From: Ministeria vibrans ATCC 50519
Taxonomy: Eukaryota; Opisthokonta; Filasterea
Direction of reading: 5' to 3'
DNA length: 36,125 nucleotides
NCBI GenBank assembly: GCA_943704425.1
Contig: CALSCP010001887.1
Coordinates: 1-36,125, forward strand
Each line of letters opens with the position of its first letter. Positions within the stretch are counted from its first letter, which is position 1. The position numbers and the translations under genes are program-made. The notes beneath the pieces are model-generated. The model did no database searches. It was not told where the DNA came from and saw only the letters and a program-made list of their open reading frames with translations. Positions 23,064 through 36,125 of the stretch are shown in pieces.

Positions 23064-23304
23064 TGTGGCAAAAGTATTATTCGAATTTCGAATAAAAAAT
23101 AAATGAAGTGAATTCGTGAAAAATTCTCATTATTGATCGGGATTTGTGCTGCTCTTTGCTTTTTATAATGTCTTGTTTTGTCATTGGGTACAACTCTCTA
23201 TTATCTATTTAATAACTTCTTGTTAGGAATGTATTATTAACACTACAAGTAATACAATGCATTCGCGATAGGCTAGCCCCGAGCATCCTCGCCGGTAACG
23301 AACG

Positions 23305-26300
23305 TCAGGGACCGGGAACAACAGCAGGCACAACACCATTGCCGGTGCGGTAGATCAGAATGTCGCCGTCGTTCGTTGCGCCGTCCCACTCACTCCAAAT
23401 GCGACCCACAGACAAAGACTGTTTGATACGCGGATCGAGTGGCTGTAGACGACGACACAGCTCAACCGCCGAGATCACCCTCTCCCCTGCTTCAAATACC
23501 CTCTGCTTGGGTCCCAGTGCGTCCACCAGCAGCTGTGTTAACATCGTTCGCTTCTTGTCACACCACGCCGGTGCGTCCTTGATCGTACTCGTGATCATCT
23601 GCCGTCCATGACCCGCCACAGGCGCACCCTGCCGTCCCATCGTCAGCTTCTGCTCGACACGCAGTGCTCCCGCGCTGCAGAAATCACACACCACAAGTAC
23701 ACTGCACCCGCGCCACTCCACCTCATCCTGAAGTATTTGGTAGAGAGAGGCCAATGAGAAGCGAGTGACTCGTCCACCAAGCGTCGTCTGCGCATCACTC
23801 AACAAAAGTCCTCCTTTGCTGTCCTCCACGCCATGACCCAATAGGTGCACGACAAGCAGCGTGTCTTCGCCGGCACTCGTACCCACATCCTGTGCAAGCG
23901 CCCGTGCTGCAACCGTGATCGCGCTTTTGGTCACCCGGTCTCCCTGGTGTCGGTCAACAACAGTGCGCACTTTGAAATTCCGATTGGTCCACAGTTCAGC
24001 AAGCTTGTCGACACTGCGGACGACGCCGGGCAAACTGGGATACCCTTCAAGCACAGTATTGACCTTCCTGCCATACCGACTCACCCCAATAATCAATGCT
24101 GCCGCGTGGGTGTACACTGGAGAAGCACATGTAGCTATATAAATAAAAATCAGTGAAAGTGCATATTTTCGCATTCATACCATTTGGCTGTGCGGCCACC
24201 CACCACTCTTCCAGTCGCTCGTTGCACACTCGCTCGCCAGGATGCGCTGCCATCTCCGCCCGCACACTCTCCATTTGTCGGTAGTGCGCCGGTGTACGTG
24301 CAACTTCTTTTGGTGGGAACAGCGGTGACTCGCTCTTGAGTGGGTGGGCCGGCACAACCACAGGAGTGCCACGCCATCCCCATCGCAGTGACCGCGTCTG
24401 CTCACACACCTCCACACAAATCTGCTTCACAGTGCGCTGCACCCGATCTGCGTCACTGTCGTCCATCACGTCAATGCGCACAAACGACTCGTTGGCATTG
24501 AGCCGCACTCGCACAGGCGCACACCCCGCCATCGTCATGGCATTGGTGCATCGCTGTGTCGCCCGGATTGGACTGTTGAGCAGCGACGTGCGCCACAACG
24601 CCACCATCAGCAGATGAAACGTCGCAAGCGAGACGGGAAGCAGCTCGTCGTTGACAAACTGGAACAGGAAGAGCTGAGCGGGCACAACGACAGGAATGTC
24701 GAGGAAGGCAGCGTGGTGGGGAAGAAGCATGGGCACAAACAGACGGTCGTCGCGACGGAGAGCAAGACATAGTCGCTCAAGAGAGAGCATGAAGGAGGGA
24801 ACATCGGTGACATCGGCGCCAGCAAGGAGGGGAACAAGGTCAGGCTCGGGTGCAGGAAGAGAGTCAATGACAGGTTCGGAGGGATGAGAAGGTACGCTGT
24901 GGCGGTCAGACTCAAGCTCGGAACTCGACGGCTTGTCAAAAGCTCGGAACAGTTTTGCCCAGAACGAGAGAGTCTTTGTAGACTCAGAGGGCACAGCGAC
25001 AGGCGACGGCACAGGCTCGGCAGGAGGTGACACTGTTTGTACTTCCACCTCAGCCTCACGGGAAACAGCAAAGAGCTCTCCAGCACGACTGGACGGCGCA
25101 GTCCACACCAACCACTCCGCTACCTCCGCCGGAAACCCACTCTCAGACTGCTCTTTCGACGCGTCCAGCTCGCCCAGAAGCCGCGTCGTCCGCTGTATTC
25201 CATCGTCTGCGTGCTCCACTCCAGCTGCAGTCACCTCGCGCAACATCGTCTGCGCTCGCTTGCTCGTTGCGCGTCCCCACTGCGCCATCACCACCGAGCA
25301 CAACAGTTCCAGCGCTCCAATCAGTCGCGGCACATCAAACACAATCGTGTCCGTCCCCTTCACAACCTCACTCGTCGCATCCTCACGACACACCAGAATG
25401 TCCGCAGCACTCTCAAGATACGGTACAAGACCCTCTCGTATCGCACTCTCACTCGCCAACATCCCCCCCAGTCGCACCACCGGATCGTCGTTCAGCTCCA
25501 GTCCGTCCAGTGAACTCACACTCGACAGCAGCGGCACACGTCCCATTCGCGCCCATCGTCCAATCAGATCCTGTGCCGCCACAAACTCAAGCGGCAGTGT
25601 GCGATTACGCACAGCCTTGTACATCGCCGTGCTCACTGCATCCAGTCCAACTCGCTCACGGCTGCCCACCTGAAAAAACGGCACACCCCGTGTCTCGCGT
25701 GGCATCATCAGATGACTGCCAAGCACAGGTCCGACCAATCGCAAAATCTCACGCGAAACAAGCGAAACCAGATCGTCAGGGATAGTGTTCTCGGCGAACG
25801 TGTCAATGTGAGTGCCGACAATGATGACGCGGAAGTACGACTTGGCCGTGGTGGGCACCTGATGTGCAATGATGTCCGCCCACTTCGACAGGTGCTCGTA
25901 CTGTCGTTGCGCCTTGAGAGCATCGTTCATGACAGACAGGTCAAAGACAAGCACATACACCGACTCGGAGCCCATGAACAGTGCTGGAAGTGAATCGTAC
26001 ATCGACTCACCTGTCGGCAAAAACAGATCAATATTCGTCAGCACTTGCACAGGAAATGACTCCACTTTGTCTTACCTGCAAAATCAAAGGTGTCTATGTC
26101 TACGTGCTCTTCACGCAGCTCGCTCTCCAACAGTCCTCGCACAAATGCCATCTCCGTTGACATTGTGGGCTCAGCCGACGGTGCGACTGTGGGCGCGTCA
26201 CGAGATGGTGCACTGCTCACACTCGCTGGTCCAGCGTCTGCATGCGGAGCTGAAGTAGTAGGTGCAGCTGTGGTTGATGGGTGGTGAGGATCAGCCGCGT

Positions 26301-28199
26301 GGGATGGGCCAGCTGCCTCCTCATCAGCGCTGCTCGTGTCCTCCGCCACTTCCCCTTCCTTCTCCTCCGTCTTCACCCCCATCACACTCCTCAGATGAAA
26401 CTCATCCACCGGCACACTCACAAACACCCTCATTCCCTCGTGGTAAACCATCCGCAGTTTGTGCAGGCGCGTTGCCACCGACCGGTCCTCTTCGCCCGGC
26501 AGTGTCTCGCCCCTCAGCGCAGCCACCAGAGCAGTCTTGCCCGCCTCCGTCGCACCCAAAAACAGCACTTTGATCGACCGACTCACCACTGACCCACGAG
26601 CCAGTGCCGCAGAGAACGCAATGTCGGAAGGACGCAGAATGACACTGAAAGAAGAAAAGCGAGTCAATGAGTACTACATCGGTGCATTCTGTTGGATGCA
26701 GTTACGGAATGTTCAGCTCATGTGTGGGCCATTGTGCCTCACTTCCGTCTTCACAGTGCGCAATGAGTGTCTTTCCATCCGACGACAACTCAATCGCTGT
26801 AATGGTGCTACATGTTCAATACGAGGTCAGTTACACACGTACAAATAGTGTGTTTCGTACCTGTCTGTCGCACTGAGTGTCTTGAGCTGTGTTCCCTTTG
26901 CAACGCTCAGTACTTTCAAGATGTTATTTGAACCATGGAAAATGGTCTTTCCATCACGAGAGACACACACTCGTCGAAAACCGCTGAACACAAAAAACAA
27001 ATGTGTCATCTTACAATCTCAATCTTGTTTTTGCTTTGATTGTGTACTCTGAAAAGTCCACAAAAGTGCGCACACACTCTCCCGAATGCACATTCCACAC
27101 TCTGACTCCGTCAGACCCACAACTGACCACATGCGACCCATCAGAGCTATACACTGCTGATGCGACACCACTAAACCAAAATCCAGTCAGTCACTTCCAT
27201 TTCTCTCTTCCCATTCTCATACCCAAAATGACCAGTCAGTGTTTTTGTGCACTCTCCACTAACACTTGACCATAGCTTGATTGTCTTGTCTCCCGAAGCA
27301 CTGAGAATGGTCTTTCCATCGAGTGAGAATCGCACTGACCAAACCCACCTACAAATCCAATTCCATTCCAAATCCAATTCCCATTCACTCTCTTTCTCTT
27401 ACCCTTCGTGTCCCTTAAATGTCTTTTCGCACTCTTTCCTCTCAATGTTCCACAACTTCACTGTCTTGTCAGCTGAGCCACTCAGTGCTTTCTTTTCATC
27501 CGGTGAGAATTGCACATCCAACACATAACTACAACAAGAGTGAAGATCAACTCACACAAACACTGAGTCACAATCAATCGTACACTAAGTGTCCCTCTAA
27601 TGTGACTTTGCACTCTTCTCTTTCAATGTCCCACACTTTCACTGTCCCGTCACCAGAACCACTCAGTGCCTTTTTGCCATTGCGAGAGAACACGCCAGAA
27701 TACACATGGCTAAAACAAAAAATCACAACAGATTCCACGAGTGAACATTTCTTACTCTTTGTGTCCTTTCAGTGTCTTTTTGCACTCTCCACTCTCAATG
27801 TTCCACACTTTGAGTGTTTTGTCCCACGAAGCACTCAGAACACTCTTTCCATCGCATGAAACATCGACAGTGTAAATCACACTACGAATAACAAACAAAC
27901 AGTCAAAGTGATCCCAGCCAAAAAGTGTCCACTCACCTTGTGTGTCCTTTCAGGTTACGCACTAATGTTTGGTCTTTGGTCCTCCACACTTTCAGCTCTC
28001 CATCCCCTCCTCCACTGATAATCGACGTCCCATCAGGTGTCACTGCCACACCGCAAATGCCCTTGCGGTGTCCTTCGATCGACGCCAGAGGACACTCAAT
28101 CTGATCAGTTCCCGTCTCACTCTCACCAAACAGAATCACTCTGTTTGTGTGCGGATCCGCATACGCAACAGCACACTCGCCGATGCGCACGAACGGCAT
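23305..28199 (-). CDS. WD40-Roc-COR-caspase fusion (ROCO-family GTPase with C-terminal peptidase C14 domain)
   Basis: Eleven minus-strand exons (28199-27937, 27881-27756, 27709-27584, 27528-27403, 27348-27223, 27170-27048, 26983-26861, 26807-26706, 26644-26076, 26010-24181, 24116-23305) join in frame to about 1441 residues. Residues 1-371: WD40 propeller of 7-8 blades, mostly one blade per exon. Residues 396-700: Roc GTPase with P-loop G-A-T-E-A-G-K-T (402-409), D-F-A-G (559-562) and T-H-I-D (628-631), with a long Ser/Ala/Pro-rich insertion between the first two. About 700-1150: COR module (A-D-I-L-V-C then [17 protein letters not shown]). Residues 1172-1441: caspase-like domain with A-L-I-I-G-V-S-R-Y, catalytic His in L-G-H-G (codon 23835-23833) and Cys in C-D-F-C-S-A-G (codon 23679-23677). 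Inferred role: ligand-gated, GTP-controlled protease. The start is the first ATG, one base after an acceptor-like tgtag; an upstream 5' exon is possible. Confidence 0.88.
27223..27881 (-). repeat. Tandem WD40-blade exons of identical length and phase
   Basis: Four consecutive exons are each exactly 126 bp (42 codons) and all are flanked by phase-2 introns. Each encodes one blade ending in the G-H of the next strand set. The two following exons (27170-27048 and 26983-26861) are 123 bp in the same phase. This is the footprint of exon-by-exon tandem duplication. Confidence 0.85.
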
Positions 28200-29011
28200 T
28201 CTACACCACCAAAGACAACGCTCAATCGTTGCAAATCGCCCTTTCGACTTCACTCGACGACAAAACAATCAAATCATTCGACAAAACAAAGAGTGAAACC
28301 GTTTTCGTTCCAAAATCCCAAAATCCACAAACAGTCATTCACAACGACGGGAGGGCATGCCACCCCCTCCGTACACGCCGACTGCACCCCCCCTGCCACT
28401 GCGTCGCATCGCATCATTTCCCAAAATAAAATATGTTCGACTGATTTTCGTCCCACAAAAAAAAAAACAAAACACTCAAACTTTTGAAGGTCAGCACAAA
28501 ACGACTCAGGACGCACAGACACACACTGGCACAGCGCACAATACAAACATGCGTACCTGGGCGTGTCGGTGGTCGGTCGCAGTGGGCGCAAACGGAGCAG
28601 AGAGTGCAGTTCGTGGCGGAAAAGAAGTCACACTCTACAACACACCATCAGCATCACTGTGCTGCTGCGTGCGGTGCACCACATCCAATGCGTACCTACA
28701 ACTTCTTAGAGTGCTTCAAATGAAATTAATAATTATTACAAATAGTCTATTCACTATAATTATATTTTTATTATTATTATTATCTATTCGTCTCGGACTT
28801 GTTATGACTTGTTATGATGTCAAAAACTGCCCAAAGAAAGAAAGATCGTAGATTGTAATCGCATGCGGCGGGCGGCATGCCTGTCGCATACTATCCAAAA
28901 AAAATAAGAAAGAATGAATAAACTAAAACGGTATTTGTGGGCAAAGTCTGGCTCATTAAAATATTATTATATTATTGTGTATTAAGAGAGAGTCCTGTCT
29001 CTTTTCCATCA
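28200..29011. other. Spacer with an unassigned GC-rich, coding-like segment
   Basis: The part nearest the caspase-fusion gene (28201-28555) has the character of an intron: on the minus strand an acceptor tgtag ends at 28201, and a strong donor, CCAG|GTACGC, starts at 28556. This suggests a 5'-untranslated intron of about 356 bp that ends one base before the start codon. 28557-28700 is GC-rich. On the plus strand it reads W-S-V-A-V-G-A-N-G, then G-G-K-E-V-T-L-Y-N, which resembles a WD40 strand pair. No complete exon could be fixed on either strand. 28730-29011 is AT-rich, and no gene is seen in it. Confidence 0.4.
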
Positions 29012-32000
29012 TCACTTCTTCTCGCCGTACTTTTGCTTGCGCAGGTCGGTCAAGTGACGACGGGCATTCTCTAGGACTGTCTCCGCCTCAAGCACACGCA
29101 TCTGGGCCTCAATTTCGGCGGCCTGGTTCGCCTTGACGCTCTTGGACGTAGCTTCCCCCCGCTGCGGCTGGATGATGCGCACTGTCTGGCACAGTTCGTC
29201 GAGATCCTCGCCCACACGACGACCACAGTCGGCAAGTGTCGACTGCTTACCCTTGTCCGGACACTTGTTGCCACTGGCGAGCACGAGCTGTTGCACACTT
29301 CCGTTGACAATCTTGGAGGCAGCAATGACCGCTTCGAGCTTCTTATCGCCCGCCGCCGACTCCTTGGCAGTGCGACACAGGTTCTGCACACTTTCCGCAA
29401 CCACCGTTGCACAGCTCACCAGACCCTGAGCCCATGTTCCGTCGTCAAAGTATGCGTTGTCGCTTTTGGCCAGTTTCAGACCGGCTTCATCAATGGCCTA
29501 AAAAACAACACAAAAATTAATGAGTGTATTTTTTCGAGGGTTTATTGTGGACTGTACCTTTTGACAGTTGTTTGCGGCCTCCACAAGATCACCAGTAGAC
29601 GATCCAATGCGACGAACGGCGTCAAAGAGAGCGCGCTCAAGCTCGGACGCGGGCTTGTCGGGGGAGCCGGACAAGTCGAGCGATTGCATCGCCAGACGAA
29701 TCGAGTTCTGCACCATGTCCATTTCCGACTGAATCAACGCCTTGGCTGTCTTGCGTTGTCGCTCAATTGCGTTCTTTTCGTTCTCTTGCGCTGCTAGTTC
29801 CGCCGCGGCGCGAGTTTCAGCAATGGCACGAGCGACCGCCTCGCGATGCTCCTCCGTGAGCCTGTTGAGGTGCAGCTTGTGTTCCTGGCTCAGTCGCGTG
29901 CGTTGCTGTTCATGCTCGGCCATAAGCTGAGCTGTTGTCTGTTGCGCCACTGCCGCCTTACGCTCCTCCTCGGCGCGCTTCTGCAACAACTCCGCCTCGT
30001 GTGCTTTGGCCAAGGCGGCGTGGCGGAGTGCCTCGGCGTCGGCCACCGCCTCTGTTGCATCAAGAATGTCAATGAGTGCCTTGGCAATGTCGGCACCAGC
30101 AGCACCTACAGCATCGGCCGACGGGGGTGGCATGGTCTGCACCAACTGAGCCAGTGACTGTGCCTGCTCAACACAGTGCTGTACGGCACCCGCCAGCAAC
30201 ACGCGGTCGCTGGGATCGCTCACGGCATGCACCGTCTCCGTTGCAAGGTCGACAAGGCCACTGAGGTGACCCACAACAGCATCGAGGGCTGTGTCACCCT
30301 CGTCAAAGAGCTGCCCGTCCACATGGCTAACAGTGGCTAACACGAGAGCCTTGCTGCCGGACGACACCACCTCGGCCTGATCGACAAGGAGCAGACGCCA
30401 CGCGTCAAACTGCTCCGTGTCGACGGCAAAGCCCGCACGCTCCACCGTACCGACGAGACGCGTCGCGCGCGCCACCAAATCTTTAAAGCGCGGTGCATAG
30501 AACGCACCGGCGGCACAGCGACTGTCGGTGCCGACGGCCATGTCGTGGAGCTCGGGCGGGATGATGTCCACATCAAACTTGACTGGGTCGACTTCGGGAA
30601 GAGGGTCGAGGTCGCAGAAGTCGGCAGGAATGAGCCCCACAATGCCCTTGGCGTTGCGTGCGAGGTACCAGTCGGGGGGCAATTCGGGACCTTCCATCTG
30701 CAGCACGAAGAGACGGTCGCCCTCGCGGGTGTTGAGCTCTTGCGGGCGTTGCGTGACGTGCTTGTACTTGCAAGTGGCCTGACGGGCAGGGTCGCGCAGG
30801 TGGCCCAGGATGGAGCGCATAGCGACGCGACGTTGCTCCTGCATGGTCGTGGCCACCTTGGACAACACAGAGGCACCCTGCAAGAACAAGTCACGTTCGC
30901 TGGTCACCAGGTCCACCAGACCCTGAAACTGCTCGTCCTCGAGGCGGCACGTGAAGTTCAGAATCAATTCGTAGGCGGCTTTGGACGACTGGTCATACTA
31001 CGGAGCGATAGAAAGGTCGAGTAAATACAGAGAGTATACACTATTTGATGGGAGGGAGTGGCGAACACCTTTTCAATAAGTTCCGTGACGCGTTCTTCGT
31101 TCTTGCGGACCGTAGCCGGGTCGGCCTTTGAGCTACGTGCGTAGCTCTCCGTTTCGCTGCGCAGTCGGTCGAGCAGCTTTCGGTCCGACTCGACGGCCTT
31201 GATAGCCTTGGCAATAGCGGGCATGTCGCCGCGACGCATGTGTTGGTCCATGGGGTAAAGAAAGAACTCACGGGCGTGGCGCTCGAAGGCGACCTGGTGT
31301 GTGGCTATGGAGAGGTGAGCCTCGGAGCAGACGCCATACGCGACGCCCAGCGAGTTGTCTGTGCCCAGCACTCCTGCCATGTCGCCCAGCACACGTCCCA
31401 GCTTGCCAATGGCCACACGGTCCGGTCCGCTCGTCTTGAGCAGGTCTGTCTTGCCGAACGAGAGCATGCCGTCTTGCGCCGCCTTGGGGTGGAAGTACTT
31501 GAGCGTTCGTGTCTCGACGTCCTTGTGGTGCTCCTGGAGGCGTTTCAACAAAGACTACAGGGAAGCACACACATAGATGTATAATGTGAGTACGAGAAAG
31601 AAACAAAGAAAAGAAGCAAAAAAAAAGAAAGAAGAAGATACCTCTTGTTCGAGGATGGACGCGTACTCAGCCTTCATTTTGGACAGCGGTTCGGTTCGCG
31701 AGAGCTTCTCGGCGACAGACTGCAGGGAACGCCAAGCGAGACGGTGAGACGATGACAAGGAGCGAGGGGAGTGAATGGGTTGCTTGTACCTGATGGAGAA
31801 TGGCAAAGGCGCGGCCGACGGCCATGGTGGTGGAGAGGGGACGACTGCCAGCGTTGGATTTGGCTTTTGAGGGCGATTCCGTGGGGTGCAGGAGGAGCTT
31901 TGTTGTGGTTGCGCCTTTGGTCTTGCGTGAGAGCATTTGTGGAGAGGACGGGGTGCTGCTGATGGCAGGGCGTTTCTCGGCGTCTGCGCTGGCGCTCTTT

Positions 32001-32335
32001 TCGGCATCGGCGGTTGCGATTGTCGGTGCGGTTGTGCTGCGCTCGATCGAGGGCCGATGCGCCGCGGTGCCGGCAGACGCGGCCGACGTCGACGGTGCGG
32101 CTGCTGGCTTGGGCACAGGCGAGGTGGCGGGCTGCGGAACGGGGGGAGGCGGGCGAGTAGGAACTGTGGAAAAGGGTTTTAAGGGAAGGGGTTCCGATGA
32201 CAAGGAAGACGAAAGGAGAGACGGAAAGGCTGGGGAGATCTTACGAGGCTTTGTTGGGGAGAAAGTTGGAGGTGGGGCGGGCGGCGAAGAGGGCGGTCCG
32301 GGCGCCGGACGACCTGGAGGGCATTTTTTGTCCAT
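29012..32335 (-). CDS. Proline-rich BAR-SH3-I/LWEQ (THATCH) domain protein
   Basis: Six exons (32335-32245, 32163-31790, 31719-31642, 31554-31069, 30997-29558, 29497-29012) join in frame to 984 residues. Residues 1-150 are Pro/Ser/Ala-rich. About 155-405 is BAR-like: long helices, K-Y-F-H-P-K, F-F-L-Y-P-M-D-Q-H-M-R-R-G-D-M, then A-V-E-S-D-R-K-L-L-D. Residues 418-474 form an SH3 fold (E-G-D-R-L-F-V-L-Q, D-W-Y-L-A-R, G-I-V-G-L-I-P-A-D-F). A helical rod and coiled coil (to about 760) lead to a C-terminal I/LWEQ actin-binding module: W-A-Q-G-L-V-S-C-A-T-V-V-A, I-A-A-S-K-I-V-N-G-S, and an end helix E-N-A-R-R-H-L-T-D-L-R-K-Q-K-Y as in Hip1R/Sla2. Inferred role: coupling curved membrane to F-actin during endocytosis. 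The first intron (81 bp) keeps frame if retained, giving a longer proline-rich isoform. Confidence 0.85.
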
Positions 32336-32945
32336 GGCTATTGGTAAGGGAAGGGGGGGGGCGAATCGGAGATGAATGGAGAAGGAGGGAGTGTGTGTAT
32401 GTGGAGCGGGGGAAAGAGGATGGGAGGGAGGAGAGAGGAGAGAACGTAAAGCTTTTGATTTGTGACAAAAGTCAAAAGTGATTAGGCTGTCTGTCGCTAT
32501 CGATTATCTCATCTTGTCTCGAACTTTCGAAGTCAACAGTCAAAACTCAAAAGTGATTTGTTGCTGATTGCTTGGTAGGTAGTGTGAAGTGTGGGGCGTG
32601 GTGTGCGATGGAGTGTTGAGTGAGCTCTTTGTCGTGATGGGCTGTTTTTGGCTGGCGTACTGGTGATGGTTGCTGTCGACGCAGTTGGCATGGCGCTGGT
32701 GGAGTCGGAGGTGCGTCCGTGCTGGGAGGGCTGCAGGGTGACGGCGAGATGAAATAAAAGTGAGCGGTGGGTGCGGGAGGACGCGTCCTGCGAGTGTATT
32801 TAGGCTGCATGCGCACGCCAAAAAAAGGCCACGGGGAAAAAGAGAAGCGTTGCGGTTGACAGAGGGACTCGCAGAGTTCTCTGTGATGCGCAATGGGTGC
32901 AGCGTGTTTTTGAGCAGAGTACTTACGGCGGTGCGGCGCGTAGGA
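32336..32945. other. Divergent promoter region between the BAR-SH3-I/LWEQ and PFKFB genes
   Basis: This 610-bp spacer separates two divergently transcribed genes. It is purine-rich at 32345-32445 and mixed beyond. An in-frame ATG at 32886 could extend the PFKFB N-terminus by 20 residues. Minus-strand open frames in 32540-33266 show no recognisable domain, and I treat them as chance. Confidence 0.4.
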
Positions 32946-35812
<2,867 letters not shown>

Positions 35813-36125
35813 AATAGAATACAATTCGATTACATTCGACTATGAGCAAATATACATATATGAAATCACTTGTGGGGGTCAAAGAGGAAATGACTCAAGA
35901 GAGCGCGCTGGAGAAAGAAGGGGGTCTGCAGATGAGTGGGAGCGCTGAGTGAAATAGAATACAATTCGATTACATTCGACTATGAGCAAATATATATATA
36001 TATATAATTACATACATATATGAAATCACTTGTGGGGGTCAAAGAGGAAATGACTCAAGAGAGCGCGCTGGAGAAAGAAGGGGGTCTGCAGATGAGTGGG
36101 AGCGCTGAGTGAAATAGAATACAGT

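Noticed and set aside
25027..25785. 252-residue plus-strand frame rich in Ser/Pro/His
   Set aside because: Antisense to the Roc-COR exon; no domain and no splice support.
27223..27881. Possible CRISPR array or satellite because of regularly spaced similar units
   Set aside because: Units are 126-bp coding exons for WD40 blades separated by GT-AG introns, in a eukaryotic gene.

Overview
The window is nuclear DNA from a microbial eukaryote. Genes are dense and split by short GT-AG introns (mostly 47-100 bp). Exons are GC-rich, while introns and spacers are AT-rich or full of microsatellites. Translation uses the standard code. Housekeeping proteins (eIF2-alpha, WDR48, GRP170/HYOU1, PFKFB, a VRK kinase) are clearly eukaryotic. 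The Roc-COR and I/LWEQ domains fit a protist of the Amorphea (amoebozoan, apusomonad or unicellular opisthokont side). The sequence alone does not fix the lineage. I traced about 64 introns by joining reading frames. No rRNA, tRNA, transposon or CRISPR array was recognised.

Layout: 1-119 (+) 3' tail of a caspase-like gene; 187-1561 (+) phytanoyl-CoA-dioxygenase family; 1796-2997 (-) eIF2-alpha and 3176-5092 (+) WDR48, a divergent pair that both lack their 5' exons at a 31-A run; 5214-7250 (+) two tandem membrane-anchored cupin-like paralogues; 7315-10203 (-) proline-rich PH-domain adaptor; 10399-11305 (+) dienelactone hydrolase; 11521-13502 (+) VRK-type kinase; 13748-15983 (+) O-fucosyltransferase-like type II membrane protein; 16284-20002 (+) ER chaperone GRP170/HYOU1; 20233-22359 (-) Sel1-repeat protein; 22485-23063 (-) SAM methyltransferase; 23305-28199 (-) WD40-Roc-COR-caspase fusion; 29012-32335 (-) proline-rich BAR-SH3-I/LWEQ protein; 32946-35812 (+) PFK-2/FBPase-2, whose last coding segment is repeated in tandem up to the window end.

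The most striking object is the 23.3-28.2 kb gene. It joins a WD40 beta-propeller, a Roc GTPase with its COR module, and a C-terminal caspase-like protease with an intact His/Cys dyad in one frame of about 1441 residues. The layout suggests a single-chain sensor-switch-executioner protein, by analogy with apoptosome/NLR logic. The fragment at the left window edge encodes the same type of caspase tail, so the genome probably has more than one such gene. A second unusual architecture is BAR-SH3-I/LWEQ, which would link membrane curvature to F-actin in one protein.

Some gene models show likely sequence or assembly problems: missing 5' exons beside the poly-A run, a one-base excess at the first PFKFB junction, and a frame conflict around a long (GA)n intron in the PH gene. 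Exon joins are inferred from frame, splice consensus and family similarity, not from transcripts.
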